A stretch of DNA of 64,000 nucleotides from NCBI GenBank assembly GCA_963784995.1, contig CAWATZ010000002.1, forward strand, positions 248,001 to 312,000, in the 5' to 3' direction. Positions 25,701-33,092 of the stretch are shown in pieces; position 1 is the stretch's first letter, and every line of letters begins with the position of its first letter. Made by a program: the position numbers and the translations under genes. The stretch comes from CAWATZ01 sp963784995. Lineage in GTDB: Bacteria > Planctomycetota > Planctomycetia > Gemmatales > Gemmataceae. The notes below the pieces were generated by a model. That model had not been told where the DNA came from, searched no databases, and saw nothing but the letters and a program-made list of their open reading frames with translations.

Positions 25701-26158
25701 AGCCGCTGAACACGGCCCTGGTCAGCCTCTACAAGCTGGCCGGCGTCGGTCTGGTCCGCGAGCAGATCCGGGCCCAGCTGCCGCCCTCGATCCAGGACTA
25801 CGACATCCACGCCAAGCAGCTGGTGCTGTGGCTGGATCGCCGGCACGGCCAGGCCCTCCAGTTTTCCTGGCAAGAACAGGGCCAGCTCCACCCCCAGCCG
25901 GCCAATGGTCAGCAACCCGTGGATGGTCCAGTCCTGGATGCGAACCGGACCGTGTTTCGCCGGGTGCCGCTGGCCTGGGAACACTGGGTCGAATGCTGGG
26001 AGAAGGACCAGAGTGGCATCGAGCATCCCCACCTGGTCAGCATGGGCATCGACCTGGACCTGGTCGCCCTGGCCCGCGCCCGGCCCGGGGCGAGTGTTGC
26101 CGCACTTCCGCAGGCTCCCCCACTCAACGGCGATGGCATCCGCGCCGATCGCCCTTGA
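22748..26158 (+). CDS. Large membrane protein of unknown function
   Basis: An 1136-aa protein. The first 510 residues are soluble and helix-rich, opening with a domain that looks like a winged-helix or docking fold (LSIYWRRLFHATVHLILEQLW). From about 520 to 880 there are some eight hydrophobic segments, including VLSIVLPVVVLLVGCYVLGL, then a soluble C-terminus of about 270 residues. I know no characterised homologue. The ribosome-binding site AGGAGG is 8 bases before ATG 22748. It begins divergently from the HD-GYP gene and is followed after 61 bases by the ATP-grasp-like gene, so the two are probably co-transcribed. Confidence 0.85.
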   Translation: MRTEDLQQALHQVNPAAVLVSPQVLEKVIQQLYHLPALPWDVPHRKTYVVDRQDLFRHIEQDDLNLNPDYLLPATVLLLVRPSNEQLAAEKPETLLSIYWRRLFHATVHLILEQLWKEDRLTLDEVRRRIEAIGQTEFSEVRRVLTEERYLVPSADDHAVWIEFAAVFLELRYFASSLVPIYFPALGNPDVVEQLLARDFDPKELFHRTRLPGAADPVMLTDNRSDESHDFFWKLVRSAERAEKTGNLVRSAILRSKAARVAPANLTRSTRAEAERDMHQLALRLADSLELNKSDVPEWAKDLNSLLDKADQGTRPVEADLLFELQKVCLDAEQGVYALSLVDWLLSLGRRPIKRPLPCERQVRIIKHLRSAGQRLTMARLSDADRQHLGRLLDSALHKSEEGLRVLFRPILKVALEDAGLEPTNPPERVAFVKIIEELLDRIIALGYLTFSDLRDVISRNQLKLPDLQEPHEFLRGDPLLRLDRRLGSLLDGVYRPSELYSRMLERTTALGFGTRTGRLLTTWVLIPFGGAFLLIEAIHRMILGHPSEEDPQPPPSSVLSIVLPVVVLLVGCYVLGLMHSPRVRAVSLRCLFAFLEGLRQVFVETPLRLARMPWLRRLVASWAFQFFYWCLLKPLLLCALLWLWKPGWFATWPIRIFCFLAAVSLVNSTFGQVMTETFNEAVVRLSELISVRLFKGLVTLITYLFKEAVSALEGVLFAIDEWLRFRTGEGQAWTALRLLLGVIWFPISWFLRFYIVVLIEPCLNPLKFPITSVAAKFVYPFTFLVGAWMSDLQESNRLHSLVFWAFWGFVWTTWFFLPDIFAYFIWELKENWGLYRANRARVLKPESIGPHGETMLTLLEPGFHSGTIPRLFARWRRAERNAVKTGNWRVARTYRRALEELQHTLKLFVERNLVALVHQSRAWKRQELSVGQVVLACSRIRIELKHARFPDRPVWLSFEEHGGWLVAEIAATGFLADLPQAELQPLNTALVSLYKLAGVGLVREQIRAQLPPSIQDYDIHAKQLVLWLDRRHGQALQFSWQEQGQLHPQPANGQQPVDGPVLDANRTVFRRVPLAWEHWVECWEKDQSGIEHPHLVSMGIDLDLVALARARPGASVAALPQAPPLNGDGIRADRP

Positions 26159-26219
26159 CCGTCGCCGGGGAGGGCCGTATCGTTCGCCACCTCTTGTCGA
26201 TCCGGAACGGAAAGGAGAG

Positions 26220-27383
26220 ATGGCGATGCAGGTTGTGCTGAACGATCGTGGCGTCAGGGCGTTTCCTGGTCCTCGGCCCGATTGCCGCTTGCTCGTGCCG
26301 CAGGCCGGCGAGCTGATGGCGCACTACGATTTGACCATCAGCCATCCCGAGATCCGCCAGGTCGAGTTCGGCTCGTTCGACCAGTATCTGGCCCAGGCCG
26401 CCGAGGACCGCGGCCTTTCCTGCGCCCTGATCCACCGCGGTACGGTCCAGGAGGTCATCCAGCGGCTGACCGCCGGCCGGATGCGCATCGGCTTTCACCT
26501 CGATTACTACGCCGTCTGGGACCGGCCGGAAGATCCTTTTGCTCGGCTGACGGAGGCGGTTCAGGACGCCGGCGGCTGGTCGATCAACTCCCCGGCTCGG
26601 TCTCGGACCTTCACCGACAAGGCCAGCGCTCACACCGAACTGGTCCGTCACGGCCTGGGCGTTCCTCCCACGGTCATCTTCCGCCCCTGGAGCCCCGATC
26701 GCCCGCCGACGGAAGCCGAGCGCGATCTGCTTCGCCTGGAGGAACCCGGCGCTCGTCTCTACCTCAAGCCAGCCAACGGCTTTGGCGGCCGCGGCGTGAC
26801 CCGGCTGGACCGGCTGGACGGCGACAGTTTGCAGGCTGCCCTGGCAGCCGCCCGCGCCCGGAACCGGCAGGAGACCTACCTGCTGCAGCGCGAGGTCCGC
26901 ACGCCGCTGCTGCGCTGCGAGGATGGCATCGATCGGCCCGCCTACTGGCGCGTTCTGGGCTGCCTGGGCGACTGGCTGCCGTTCTGGTGGACCCCGTTCG
27001 AGCGCGTGATGCCCGGCCAGACGAGTTACGTCCCGGTGTCGGCCGCCGAGGTCCGCCGCCACGGCCTCCAGCCGATGCTGGCTTATGCCCGGATGCTGGG
27101 CGAACTGTCGGGTCTGCTCTGGTTCTCGACGGAGCTGTGCCTGAGCGACGGGCCGGAGAGCAGCGTCTGCATGGTGAACGGGTCGGACGGACAGGAGCGG
27201 CCGGTGCTGGCGATCGATTATCTGAACGATCAATGCGCCCTGGACGTGCAAAGCCGCTGGGCGGGGGCGCTGCCGGATCAGGTGGTGCAGCAAATCGCGG
27301 AGCGCTTCGCCGACACGGCCTGGCAGAAGAGGCAGCAGACGCTGCGGCCGGCGACCGTGCGGGCTTACCGGGTCGCGGCGTAG
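26220..27383 (+). CDS. ATP-grasp superfamily-like protein
   Basis: A 387-aa cytoplasmic protein. The order of elements fits ATP-grasp ligases: an N-terminal domain with MRIGFHLDYYAVWD, then SINSPARSRTFTDKASAHTELVRHGLGVPPTV (preATP-grasp to ATP-grasp transition, with the lysine before the search loop), ARLYLKPANGFGGRGV (ATP-binding lysine and glycine-rich loop), and a C-terminal metal site in AIDYLNDQCALD. Substrate and product are unknown; relatives ligate amino acids or glutamate. An AAAGGAGAG site directly precedes the ATG. It follows the large membrane protein gene and precedes a small gene on the same strand. Confidence 0.75.
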   Translation: MAMQVVLNDRGVRAFPGPRPDCRLLVPQAGELMAHYDLTISHPEIRQVEFGSFDQYLAQAAEDRGLSCALIHRGTVQEVIQRLTAGRMRIGFHLDYYAVWDRPEDPFARLTEAVQDAGGWSINSPARSRTFTDKASAHTELVRHGLGVPPTVIFRPWSPDRPPTEAERDLLRLEEPGARLYLKPANGFGGRGVTRLDRLDGDSLQAALAAARARNRQETYLLQREVRTPLLRCEDGIDRPAYWRVLGCLGDWLPFWWTPFERVMPGQTSYVPVSAAEVRRHGLQPMLAYARMLGELSGLLWFSTELCLSDGPESSVCMVNGSDGQERPVLAIDYLNDQCALDVQSRWAGALPDQVVQQIAERFADTAWQKRQQTLRPATVRAYRVAA

Positions 27384-27457
27384 TCGGGCTGATTGACTTG
27401 CCAGGGCGATTGATTTACCATACCAGTAGGACACGGACTCCTTTCAGGATTACACCA

Positions 27458-27703
27458 ATGCGACCCGACGATGTCCGCAGTCATCTGCGCCGATTCGAGC
27501 CGTTCCGAATTGTGACAACAACTGGCGACACCTATGACATCCGCTCGCCTGAATTGATCCTCGTCGGTACAGGAGCCGTCATCATCGGCATCCCGCCGGA
27601 GCCCACCGGGCACTTCTTTGAACGCACGGTTCGGGTCTCGCTGCTCCACATCGTCCGCATCGAGCCGCTGGAAGTATCGACCAAGGGCAACGGCCAGGCG
27701 TGA
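27458..27703 (+). CDS. Small hypothetical protein
   Basis: An 81-aa protein without signal peptide. Its pattern (PFRIVTTTGDTYDIRSPELILVG, then IGIPPEPTG, then SLLHIVRIEPLE) suggests a small beta-barrel of the kind seen in short planctomycete proteins that accompany many genes. The ribosome-binding site is weak (CAGGAT). It lies 74 bases after the ATP-grasp-like gene. Confidence 0.7.
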   Translation: MRPDDVRSHLRRFEPFRIVTTTGDTYDIRSPELILVGTGAVIIGIPPEPTGHFFERTVRVSLLHIVRIEPLEVSTKGNGQA

Positions 27704-27733
27704 TTCGCCGTGAATGCAGCCCGCACAAAGAAC

Positions 27734-27772
27734 AACGGCGAGCGGAGCCAAGTTCTGGCTCCGCTCGCCGTT
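27734..27772. terminator. Hairpin between convergent genes
   Basis: Perfect 17-base arms (27734-27750 and 27756-27772) flank a 5-base loop, and TTTGG follows on the plus strand. It can end transcription of the small gene before it and of the BI-1 gene on the other strand. Confidence 0.7.
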
Positions 27773-27786
27773 TGGTGTTGCCGCAA

Positions 27787-28525
27787 TCAGTTCCGATCGT
27801 TGAGGATGATCAGGATGCGGAGGATCCAGCAGAACAGCGTGGCGATGGAGGCAAACAGCCCCAGCGCCGCAGCAACGTGCTGGTCGGTTCGGTAGTGGAT
27901 GCATCAGCTGGGAGGTCTGGAACAGGATGCAGCCGGACATCAGGGCCACCATGGCGAAGGAGAAGAACAGACCCAAGGTGAAATGGAAGATAAAAGCAGG
28001 CAGATGACGATCGCCGAGTGCGATCATCAGACAGACCGACAGGATCGGATAGAGCATCGAGAAATCCTTGCCGGTGGTGAACGCCGCCACGGTCAAGCCG
28101 CCGAAGACCGCCAGCGTCAGGATGCCCGCGGTCGGGATCAAGCTCGGATCCTGGATCACAAACGCGGCGTACTTCAGAAGCGGCAGACATGATGACCGCC
28201 TCGGCCACCACGTACAGGGCCAGGCCCAAGTACTGCATGCCGACCGACGTCTCGGAGCGAGCCCACATCTGCGCGATCCAGCTGACGCCGATAAAGGCCA
28301 GCAGGACCAGCAGGGGCCCGAAAGAGGAGCCGTTCTGGCCCAACAAGGTCGCAATCTGCGTCCATGCGACACGGTGGTGACCAGCACCGCTTCCAGGCCG
28401 ATGAAAGCCAGGATGGCGCCGGCCAGATGGGCGTAAGTCCTCTGGATGAACAGAGCGCGCTCACTGGTGCGGGACGGCGCATGTTCGCGCTCCAGCCCAT
28501 ATTCCAGCTCACGATCAAAAGCCAT
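27787..28525 (-). pseudogene. BI-1 family (YbhL/YccA-like) membrane protein, with several frameshifts
   Basis: The parts of a Bax inhibitor-1 family protein can be read by switching frame about three times. These are an N-terminus MAFDRELEYGLEREHAPSRT and QRTYAHLAGAILAFIGLEAVL, then FGPLLVLLAFIGVSWIAQMW, then SLIPTAGILTLAVFGGLTVAAF, and an end with ALGLFASIATLFCWILRILIIL and a stop at 27787. Seven hydrophobic helices and the final C-terminal helix are typical; such proteins are membrane channels or calcium-leak proteins of uncertain bacterial role. The shifts lie near 28360, 28180 and 27900. The start has a CAGGAGAG site. Overall length is right, so consensus errors are as likely as true decay. 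Confidence 0.8.
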
Positions 28526-28642
28526 TTGTCTCTCCTGTGATTTCTTGGGTCGTTTTCGAGCGAAACCCACTCTATCCCACATTATATTACCCTGGCAATC
28601 GAGCAACCGCAAGAAGAGCCCAAACGCGAATTCCGTTTCCCA

Positions 28643-29191
28643 CTACTTGCGTGACTTCTTTGCCTTGTTCACCAGGCCCTCGTAGCGGGTCCGGGTGACC
28701 TTGTCCATCTGTTCCCGTGTCTTGGCCAACTCGTCCTTGATCTCGCCGACCTCCTTCTCCAGTTGCTCGGCTTTCAGTTCCAGGACCTGGACGTCCAGCT
28801 CAACCAGCTCTTTGGCCAGTTCCTGCAACTGCGCTTCGATCTTCTTGCGTTCCGCCTCGGCGGGAGTCGAGAGCCGGGCGACGAGAGCGTGGGCCTTGCT
28901 CTCGGTCTTCCAGATCTTCAGCTCCAGCTCGTGGCGGCGCGGATCGTCCTGCAAGTCCGCGAGCGTTTCGGTCACGTAAAATACTTCGCGAATTTCTTGC
29001 TGATATTGCGCCGGATTGGTCTTCTTCAGCTGCTGCAAGAGCGGCAGCACCTCGGCGGCGTGCTTCTTGACGAAGAACAGGGCCGCCGCCTCGCGCTCCT
29101 CGGTGAAGCGGGGCAGGGGGTCGGCCCGGCTCCCCGGCAGGGCCAGGAGCAGGGTCAGCAGTGCCAGGACCAGCAACGGTGCCGTCCGCAT
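28643..29191 (-). CDS. Exported coiled-coil protein
   Basis: A 182-aa protein with a signal peptide (MRTAPLLVLALLTLLLALPGSRA). The mature part is almost all helix with heptads, such as LVELDVQVLELKAEQLEKEVGEI. No enzyme motif is visible. It is the third gene of a minus-strand set after the ECF sigma factor and the anti-sigma-like protein, 17 bases after the latter, with GAGGGAG as ribosome-binding site. It is therefore probably a periplasmic partner in the same signalling unit. Confidence 0.75.
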   Translation of the reverse strand: MRTAPLLVLALLTLLLALPGSRADPLPRFTEEREAAALFFVKKHAAEVLPLLQQLKKTNPAQYQQEIREVFYVTETLADLQDDPRRHELELKIWKTESKAHALVARLSTPAEAERKKIEAQLQELAKELVELDVQVLELKAEQLEKEVGEIKDELAKTREQMDKVTRTRYEGLVNKAKKSRK

Positions 29192-29208
29192 GATCGTCTC
29201 CCTCGGGT

Positions 29209-29820
29209 TCAGTGGGTCGTGCCCCGGCTGGCCCGATCTTCGCTGTGGGCCAGCCGCCATTCCTCCAGGCGATGCCGGCGGCGTGTTTCCTCCGCCCGGA
29301 CGCGCTCCAGGTGGTTGATGCTGTGCAACTCCGCCCAGACCTCGCCCATCTTGCCGCTCGCCGGTTCGGCCGCTGGCCGGGGCTGGGTGGGCCGGACCGT
29401 GACCGGTACTGGCGTGGCCGGCCGGGGCAGGGGATCGACCGGAGTCTGGGCGATGGCGGCGAAGAACACCAGCAGGGCAGCGGCCAGGGCCCCGGACAGC
29501 AGCCAGACCATCGGATGCCCCCGATAGACCTGCGGCCGCAGCACCGCGCTCCACCAGCCCGCCGGTCGGGAAGACGCTGCTGGGGCGGAGCGGCAGCGCT
29601 CCCGGACCCGATCCCGGTAGGCGGGATCGGGCCGGGGCGGTTCCCCGCCGCGAAGGGTCTGGTTCAGCAGCACCGCCTCCGCCAGGGCTTCCCGGGCCTG
29701 CTGGTCGTCGGCCAATCGCTTCTCGAAGGCGGCCGCCTCGGCACCGGGCAATTCCCCATTGGCGTACAAGAGCGCCCGGGCCGTCAGTACCGGATCGTGG
29801 CGCGAGTTAGCGGCGGACAT
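29209..29820 (-). CDS. Anti-sigma factor-like single-pass membrane protein
   Basis: A 203-aa protein. Residues 1-75 are soluble (TARALLYANGELPGAEAAAFEKRLADD, resembling anti-sigma N-termini without the zinc cysteines), one transmembrane helix follows (VWLLSGALAAALLVFFAAIA, about 104-124), and the rest is a Pro-rich and then charged periplasmic part. Its start overlaps the end of the sigma factor gene by 14 bases, the usual arrangement of sigma/anti-sigma pairs, with a GGGAGAAAG site. It probably holds the adjacent ECF sigma factor at the membrane until a signal arrives. Confidence 0.8.
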   Translation of the reverse strand: MSAANSRHDPVLTARALLYANGELPGAEAAAFEKRLADDQQAREALAEAVLLNQTLRGGEPPRPDPAYRDRVRERCRSAPAASSRPAGWWSAVLRPQVYRGHPMVWLLSGALAAALLVFFAAIAQTPVDPLPRPATPVPVTVRPTQPRPAAEPASGKMGEVWAELHSINHLERVRAEETRRRHRLEEWRLAHSEDRASRGTTH

Positions 29821-30358
29821 GGTCTTTCTCCCACAAGGAGCGCAACCGTTTCAACCCCTCGTGCATCCGGGCCAGCGTGGTGTTCAGCGGACAGTTCAGC
29901 GCCGCGGCGATCTCCTTGAAGCGCTGGCCCTGGTAAACGCGCCGGCGGATCACCTCTTGCTGGGCGGCCGGCAGCTGCTCCAGCAGCGACCGCAGCCGAT
30001 GGGCGTCATCCAGCAGCTCGACCTGCTGCAAGGGCCCCGGCTCCTGGGCGGCGACCTCGACCGACTCGCCGAGCGGCTGCGCCGGCCGGCTTTTCTGCCG
30101 CCGCCGGGCCAGCATGGCCTGGTGGTAGGCCACGGTGAACAGCCAGCCGCGCAGGTGGTCCGGATTGACGCCGTCCAGCCGTTCCAGGGCGCGGATCACG
30201 GTCTCTTGCAGCACGTCCTCGGCCTGGTGATGATCGCGAAGCATGCCGAGCAGGAACTGGAACAACGGCCCCTCGTAACGCTGCAGCAGTTCGGTCAGGG
30301 CCTGGTCGTCTCCCGCCTGGAAGCGAGAAAGCAACGTCGCGTCGGGAAGCTCAGACAT
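29807..30358 (-). CDS. ECF-type RNA polymerase sigma factor
   Basis: A 183-aa sigma factor. Region 2 reads ALTELLQRYEGPLFQFLLGMLRDHHQAEDVLQETVIRALERLD and LRGWLFTVAYHQAMLARRR; region 4 reads LEQLPAAQQEVIRRRVYQGQRFKEIAAALNCPLNTTLARMHEGLKRLR. Both are complete. It is followed by and overlaps an anti-sigma-like gene, then an exported coiled-coil gene, making a three-gene signalling unit. The GGAG site before the ATG supports the start. The 190 bases upstream are shared with the divergent gene at 30550. Confidence 0.92.
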   Translation of the reverse strand: MSELPDATLLSRFQAGDDQALTELLQRYEGPLFQFLLGMLRDHHQAEDVLQETVIRALERLDGVNPDHLRGWLFTVAYHQAMLARRRQKSRPAQPLGESVEVAAQEPGPLQQVELLDDAHRLRSLLEQLPAAQQEVIRRRVYQGQRFKEIAAALNCPLNTTLARMHEGLKRLRSLWEKDHVRR

Positions 30359-30549
30359 GCTCGGACTCCGATCCTACAGCAAGGATGCGCGGCTCCATCC
30401 GTTTATTGGAACCCAGCGCCGTTTCCCGGTCAATCAGAATCAAAAACTTCTTCGCCCAGGCCTACCAAGCTGGAGGAAGGCCGGCCGGCGCTGTATCGTT
30501 GGTTGCAGAGAGAACGAACCGCTCAGGAAATGCGAGGGGAGAAAGAACG

Positions 30550-30774
30550 GTGACACTGCGCTGTTTTCTGGATGGTCTGCTGCTCCCCGCCTACCTGGAT
30601 CAGGGCCAGCCGCCCCTGATCGCCTTTGACGGGGACGAGGCCTTTGCCGTGGAGGCCGTCGAGGCGCTGTTTTACGAACTGGTCGAAGCCAGCGAAGGAG
30701 AGCTGCTCGACCTGGAACGGTCGTACTACCGGTTGCTGCGACGGGCCGAGGATTTCCAGCTGATCGAGGTGTGA
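30550..30774 (+). CDS. Small hypothetical protein, GTG start
   Basis: A 74-aa protein read from GTG 30550, chosen because GAGGGGAGAAAG lies just upstream and the frame from 30385 looks non-native before it. The sequence (LRCFLDGLLLPAYLDQGQ, then FYELVEASEGELLDLERSYYRLLRRAEDF) is regular and likely coding. No domain is recognised. It is divergent from the sigma factor gene. Confidence 0.6.
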   Translation: MTLRCFLDGLLLPAYLDQGQPPLIAFDGDEAFAVEAVEALFYELVEASEGELLDLERSYYRLLRRAEDFQLIEV

Positions 30775-30880
30775 TGGAACGGAGGGGAAGAAAACCCCCT
30801 CCCCGAAACGGGGATGGGAGTCAGAAGGAGTTGCGTCTGTGTGTGTGCCGCAGCGCAATGCAACCCATCGGCTGTCCGAA

Positions 30881-30902
30881 TGGCTCAGGAGAGCCGTCCT
30901 AC
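30881..30902 (+). repeat. Solitary arm of the 8768-8841 palindrome
   Basis: Twenty of 22 bases match the right arm of the palindrome at 8768-8841 (shared core GGCTCAGGAGAGCC, then TCCTAC). No second arm is nearby. It lies at the very end of the DUF4129 gene's intergenic flank. A GC hairpin at about 30803-30822 resembles the one at 4613-4631. Confidence 0.6.
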
Positions 30903-30903
30903 C

Positions 30904-32835
30904 TCAGTTCGTTCCCGCCGCCTGGCGAACCTCCTCGGCCAGCTCTCGGCACGACGAATACTCCATTGTGGTCCCCTCGCGGTCACCATACCACAGCCGA
31001 TCAAAGCGGCGCGTCAGCCGCTCGAACGGCTCGGGAAGACCGGCCGGTGCATTGGCTGCCAACCGGATCTCGCGGAGGTACTCGCCATTGGTCCGGGTCG
31101 CCGCGCAGCGCAGCAACTGCTGGCGGTGCAGCAGGGACAGGATCGCATGGAACAGCGCCCGTACTGCTTCCTTGAACTGGCCCGCCCGGGCCAGTTCCTC
31201 GGCCTGGCGGAACCACGCGGTCGGCGTCTGCTCCTGCGGGGCGGGCGCGGGGGCCTCGGCGGGGAGCTTGGCCGTCTCCTCCGGCGGCTTCGCCTGAGCC
31301 GGCAGGTCGCTTCGCTGCTTCCACCAGGCCCAGAGCAGGGCCGCCACCACCGCCAGGGCGATGCCGCCCAGCACCATCCAGAAAATCGGCCCCACGTCGC
31401 CCGACATCGGCGCGATCAAGCCACCGCCGGCCCGGCGGCGGACCGGCACTTCCTGGTCTTTCCTGTCCCCGTCCTGCTGTCGCCGCTGGTTGACCTGATC
31501 TTGCTTCCGGTCACGTTCCCTGCGGGCCTCCTGCCGGGCAGGGCGCTGGGCGGGTTTGCCAGCCTCGTCGCGGGGTCGGAGCAGTTGCTTGACGTCTTCT
31601 CGCCTGCCCGCTTCCCCCGGTTGCTCCTCGATCGGTTGAGACAGGTTCTCCTCGACCAGCAGAAGCCGTTGTTCCACTTCGGTCAGGGCCTCGATGGCAG
31701 TGGTCTTGCCGACGTTGGGGAAGGAATCCAGTTGCTCGTGCAACCAGCGAAAGGGTCGGGCCCGACCCGGCTGCGCATCCTCCAGTTTGTCGCTGATCTC
31801 CTCCAGCCGGGCTTCCCACTTCTGCCCCCCGGGATAGGGATCGGCCGACTCGACTTCCTTGCGGATCTGCTTCAGCTCGGCCCGAGCGTCGCGGACCGCC
31901 TTCAGCAGACGGACCTTTTCCGGCGGCTGCTCCTGGGCGAAGGCAGCATTCGACGGGAGAAAGACCATCATGCCGAGGAGGATTGCGGCCGGAATGCGCC
32001 GCTCCTGAGTGGCGAAGGCTCGCTGAACGCGGTGCAGCAGGTCGAGCCCTTCCTGGCGGACGCGGGTGTCCAGGTAGAGCAGGAAACTGGACGCCTCGAA
32101 GTAGGGAGCGAGCAGCAGCCAGCAGAAGAGGGTGGCGGCAAGCAAGAAGACGGGGTTGACCGGGCTGATGGCAGAAAGCTGGATGGACAGCAAAGCCACG
32201 TCCAGGCCAGCGCAATTGCCGGCGATCCAGAGCCCGACCTGGACCAGGAGGATCAGGTTGACCAGTGCCAGCAGCAGGATCGGCACCCGGCTGAAGATGA
32301 CGCCGGCGGCCTTGGTGGCATCGAAGCGGGCCTCCCGGCCCAGCGGAACGTCGCCCAGCGAGCCGGTGCGGGTCGCGGCCAGGGCAGCGTGAACGGGTGC
32401 CAGGGCACACCATAAGGTCAAGCCCGGCAGCAGCAGGCAACCCAGTCCAAGCACAATCCCGGCGATCCCAATGGCCCGGATGGAGAGGTGCCCCACAAAC
32501 CGCCGCAGCGCCGCTGCCAGGCACCCAGACAGACTCAGAGTTTCGCCAACCGTCCGCCGCCGCAGCCATTCCTGACAGGCGCCCGAGCCGAGCCCGGTCA
32601 AGCACAGCAGGACGGCTGTCACGAGCGGCCAGAGCAAACGGCCGAGGAGGCCAACCGGAACAGGACCGGCCACCAGCCAGAGCAAGGCGGCGAACGCCGG
32701 TGCCAGGAACAGACTGCTCAGCAGCAGCAAGGCAGACCCATCGGCCTGGTACAGCCGCCAGCTGTCGTCCAGGATCTCCCCCAGGCTGCGCGGCCGGACC
32801 CACTGGGTCAGGTCCCGACTCGCCTCCGCCGCCAT
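30904..32835 (-). CDS. Membrane protein with C-terminal DUF4129 domain
   Basis: A 643-aa protein. The first 300 residues contain about six membrane helices, such as LLLSSLFLAPAFAALLWLVAG, and a loop without known motif. A charged periplasmic or cytoplasmic middle with heptads follows (LRPRDEAGKPAQRPARQEAR region), then a further helix (IFWMVLGGIALAVVAALLWAW). The C-terminal 120 residues fit DUF4129: AWFRQAEELARAGQFKEAVRALFHAILSLL and FERLTRRFDRLWYGD. DUF4129 proteins often accompany MoxR ATPase, DUF58 and transglutaminase genes; none is here. ATG 32835 has a GAGGAAGAG site; the longer frame to 33012 runs through a palindrome and is rejected. Confidence 0.8.
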   Translation of the reverse strand: MAAEASRDLTQWVRPRSLGEILDDSWRLYQADGSALLLLSSLFLAPAFAALLWLVAGPVPVGLLGRLLWPLVTAVLLCLTGLGSGACQEWLRRRTVGETLSLSGCLAAALRRFVGHLSIRAIGIAGIVLGLGCLLLPGLTLWCALAPVHAALAATRTGSLGDVPLGREARFDATKAAGVIFSRVPILLLALVNLILLVQVGLWIAGNCAGLDVALLSIQLSAISPVNPVFLLAATLFCWLLLAPYFEASSFLLYLDTRVRQEGLDLLHRVQRAFATQERRIPAAILLGMMVFLPSNAAFAQEQPPEKVRLLKAVRDARAELKQIRKEVESADPYPGGQKWEARLEEISDKLEDAQPGRARPFRWLHEQLDSFPNVGKTTAIEALTEVEQRLLLVEENLSQPIEEQPGEAGRREDVKQLLRPRDEAGKPAQRPARQEARRERDRKQDQVNQRRQQDGDRKDQEVPVRRRAGGGLIAPMSGDVGPIFWMVLGGIALAVVAALLWAWWKQRSDLPAQAKPPEETAKLPAEAPAPAPQEQTPTAWFRQAEELARAGQFKEAVRALFHAILSLLHRQQLLRCAATRTNGEYLREIRLAANAPAGLPEPFERLTRRFDRLWYGDREGTTMEYSSCRELAEEVRQAAGTN

Positions 32836-32920
32836 GATCTCTTCCTCCACGAGGAACGCTGTGTCTCTTTCCCATGCTATCCGCTGCGCGGCTGTTCTCC
32901 AATGACCACTTTCGGGAAGA

Positions 32921-33015
32921 AGAATGGAACCACGGATGACACGGAGAACACGGATAAGACAAAAACCAATTCTTTGACTTATCCGTGTTCTCCGTGTCAT
33001 CCGTGGTTCCATTCT
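32921..33015. repeat. Palindrome with 38-bp perfect arms in a divergent promoter region
   Basis: Arms 32921-32958 and 32978-33015 are exact reverse complements with a 19-base AT-rich loop. The arms contain ACACGGA units in a row. It lies between the divergent DUF4129 and S41-like genes, so a terminator role is unlikely here. Confidence 0.9.
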
Positions 33016-33092
33016 CTGGCTGGGGTTGTGCCCCGTGCCCGCCTTCGAGTATGGTCCCGCCCCGGTTGACTTCCGTTCCTGGGAGGCCTGTC

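Noticed and set aside
24419..26032. A 537-aa minus-strand frame
   Set aside because: Antisense to the large membrane protein gene, Gln/Gly/Asp-rich and without motifs.
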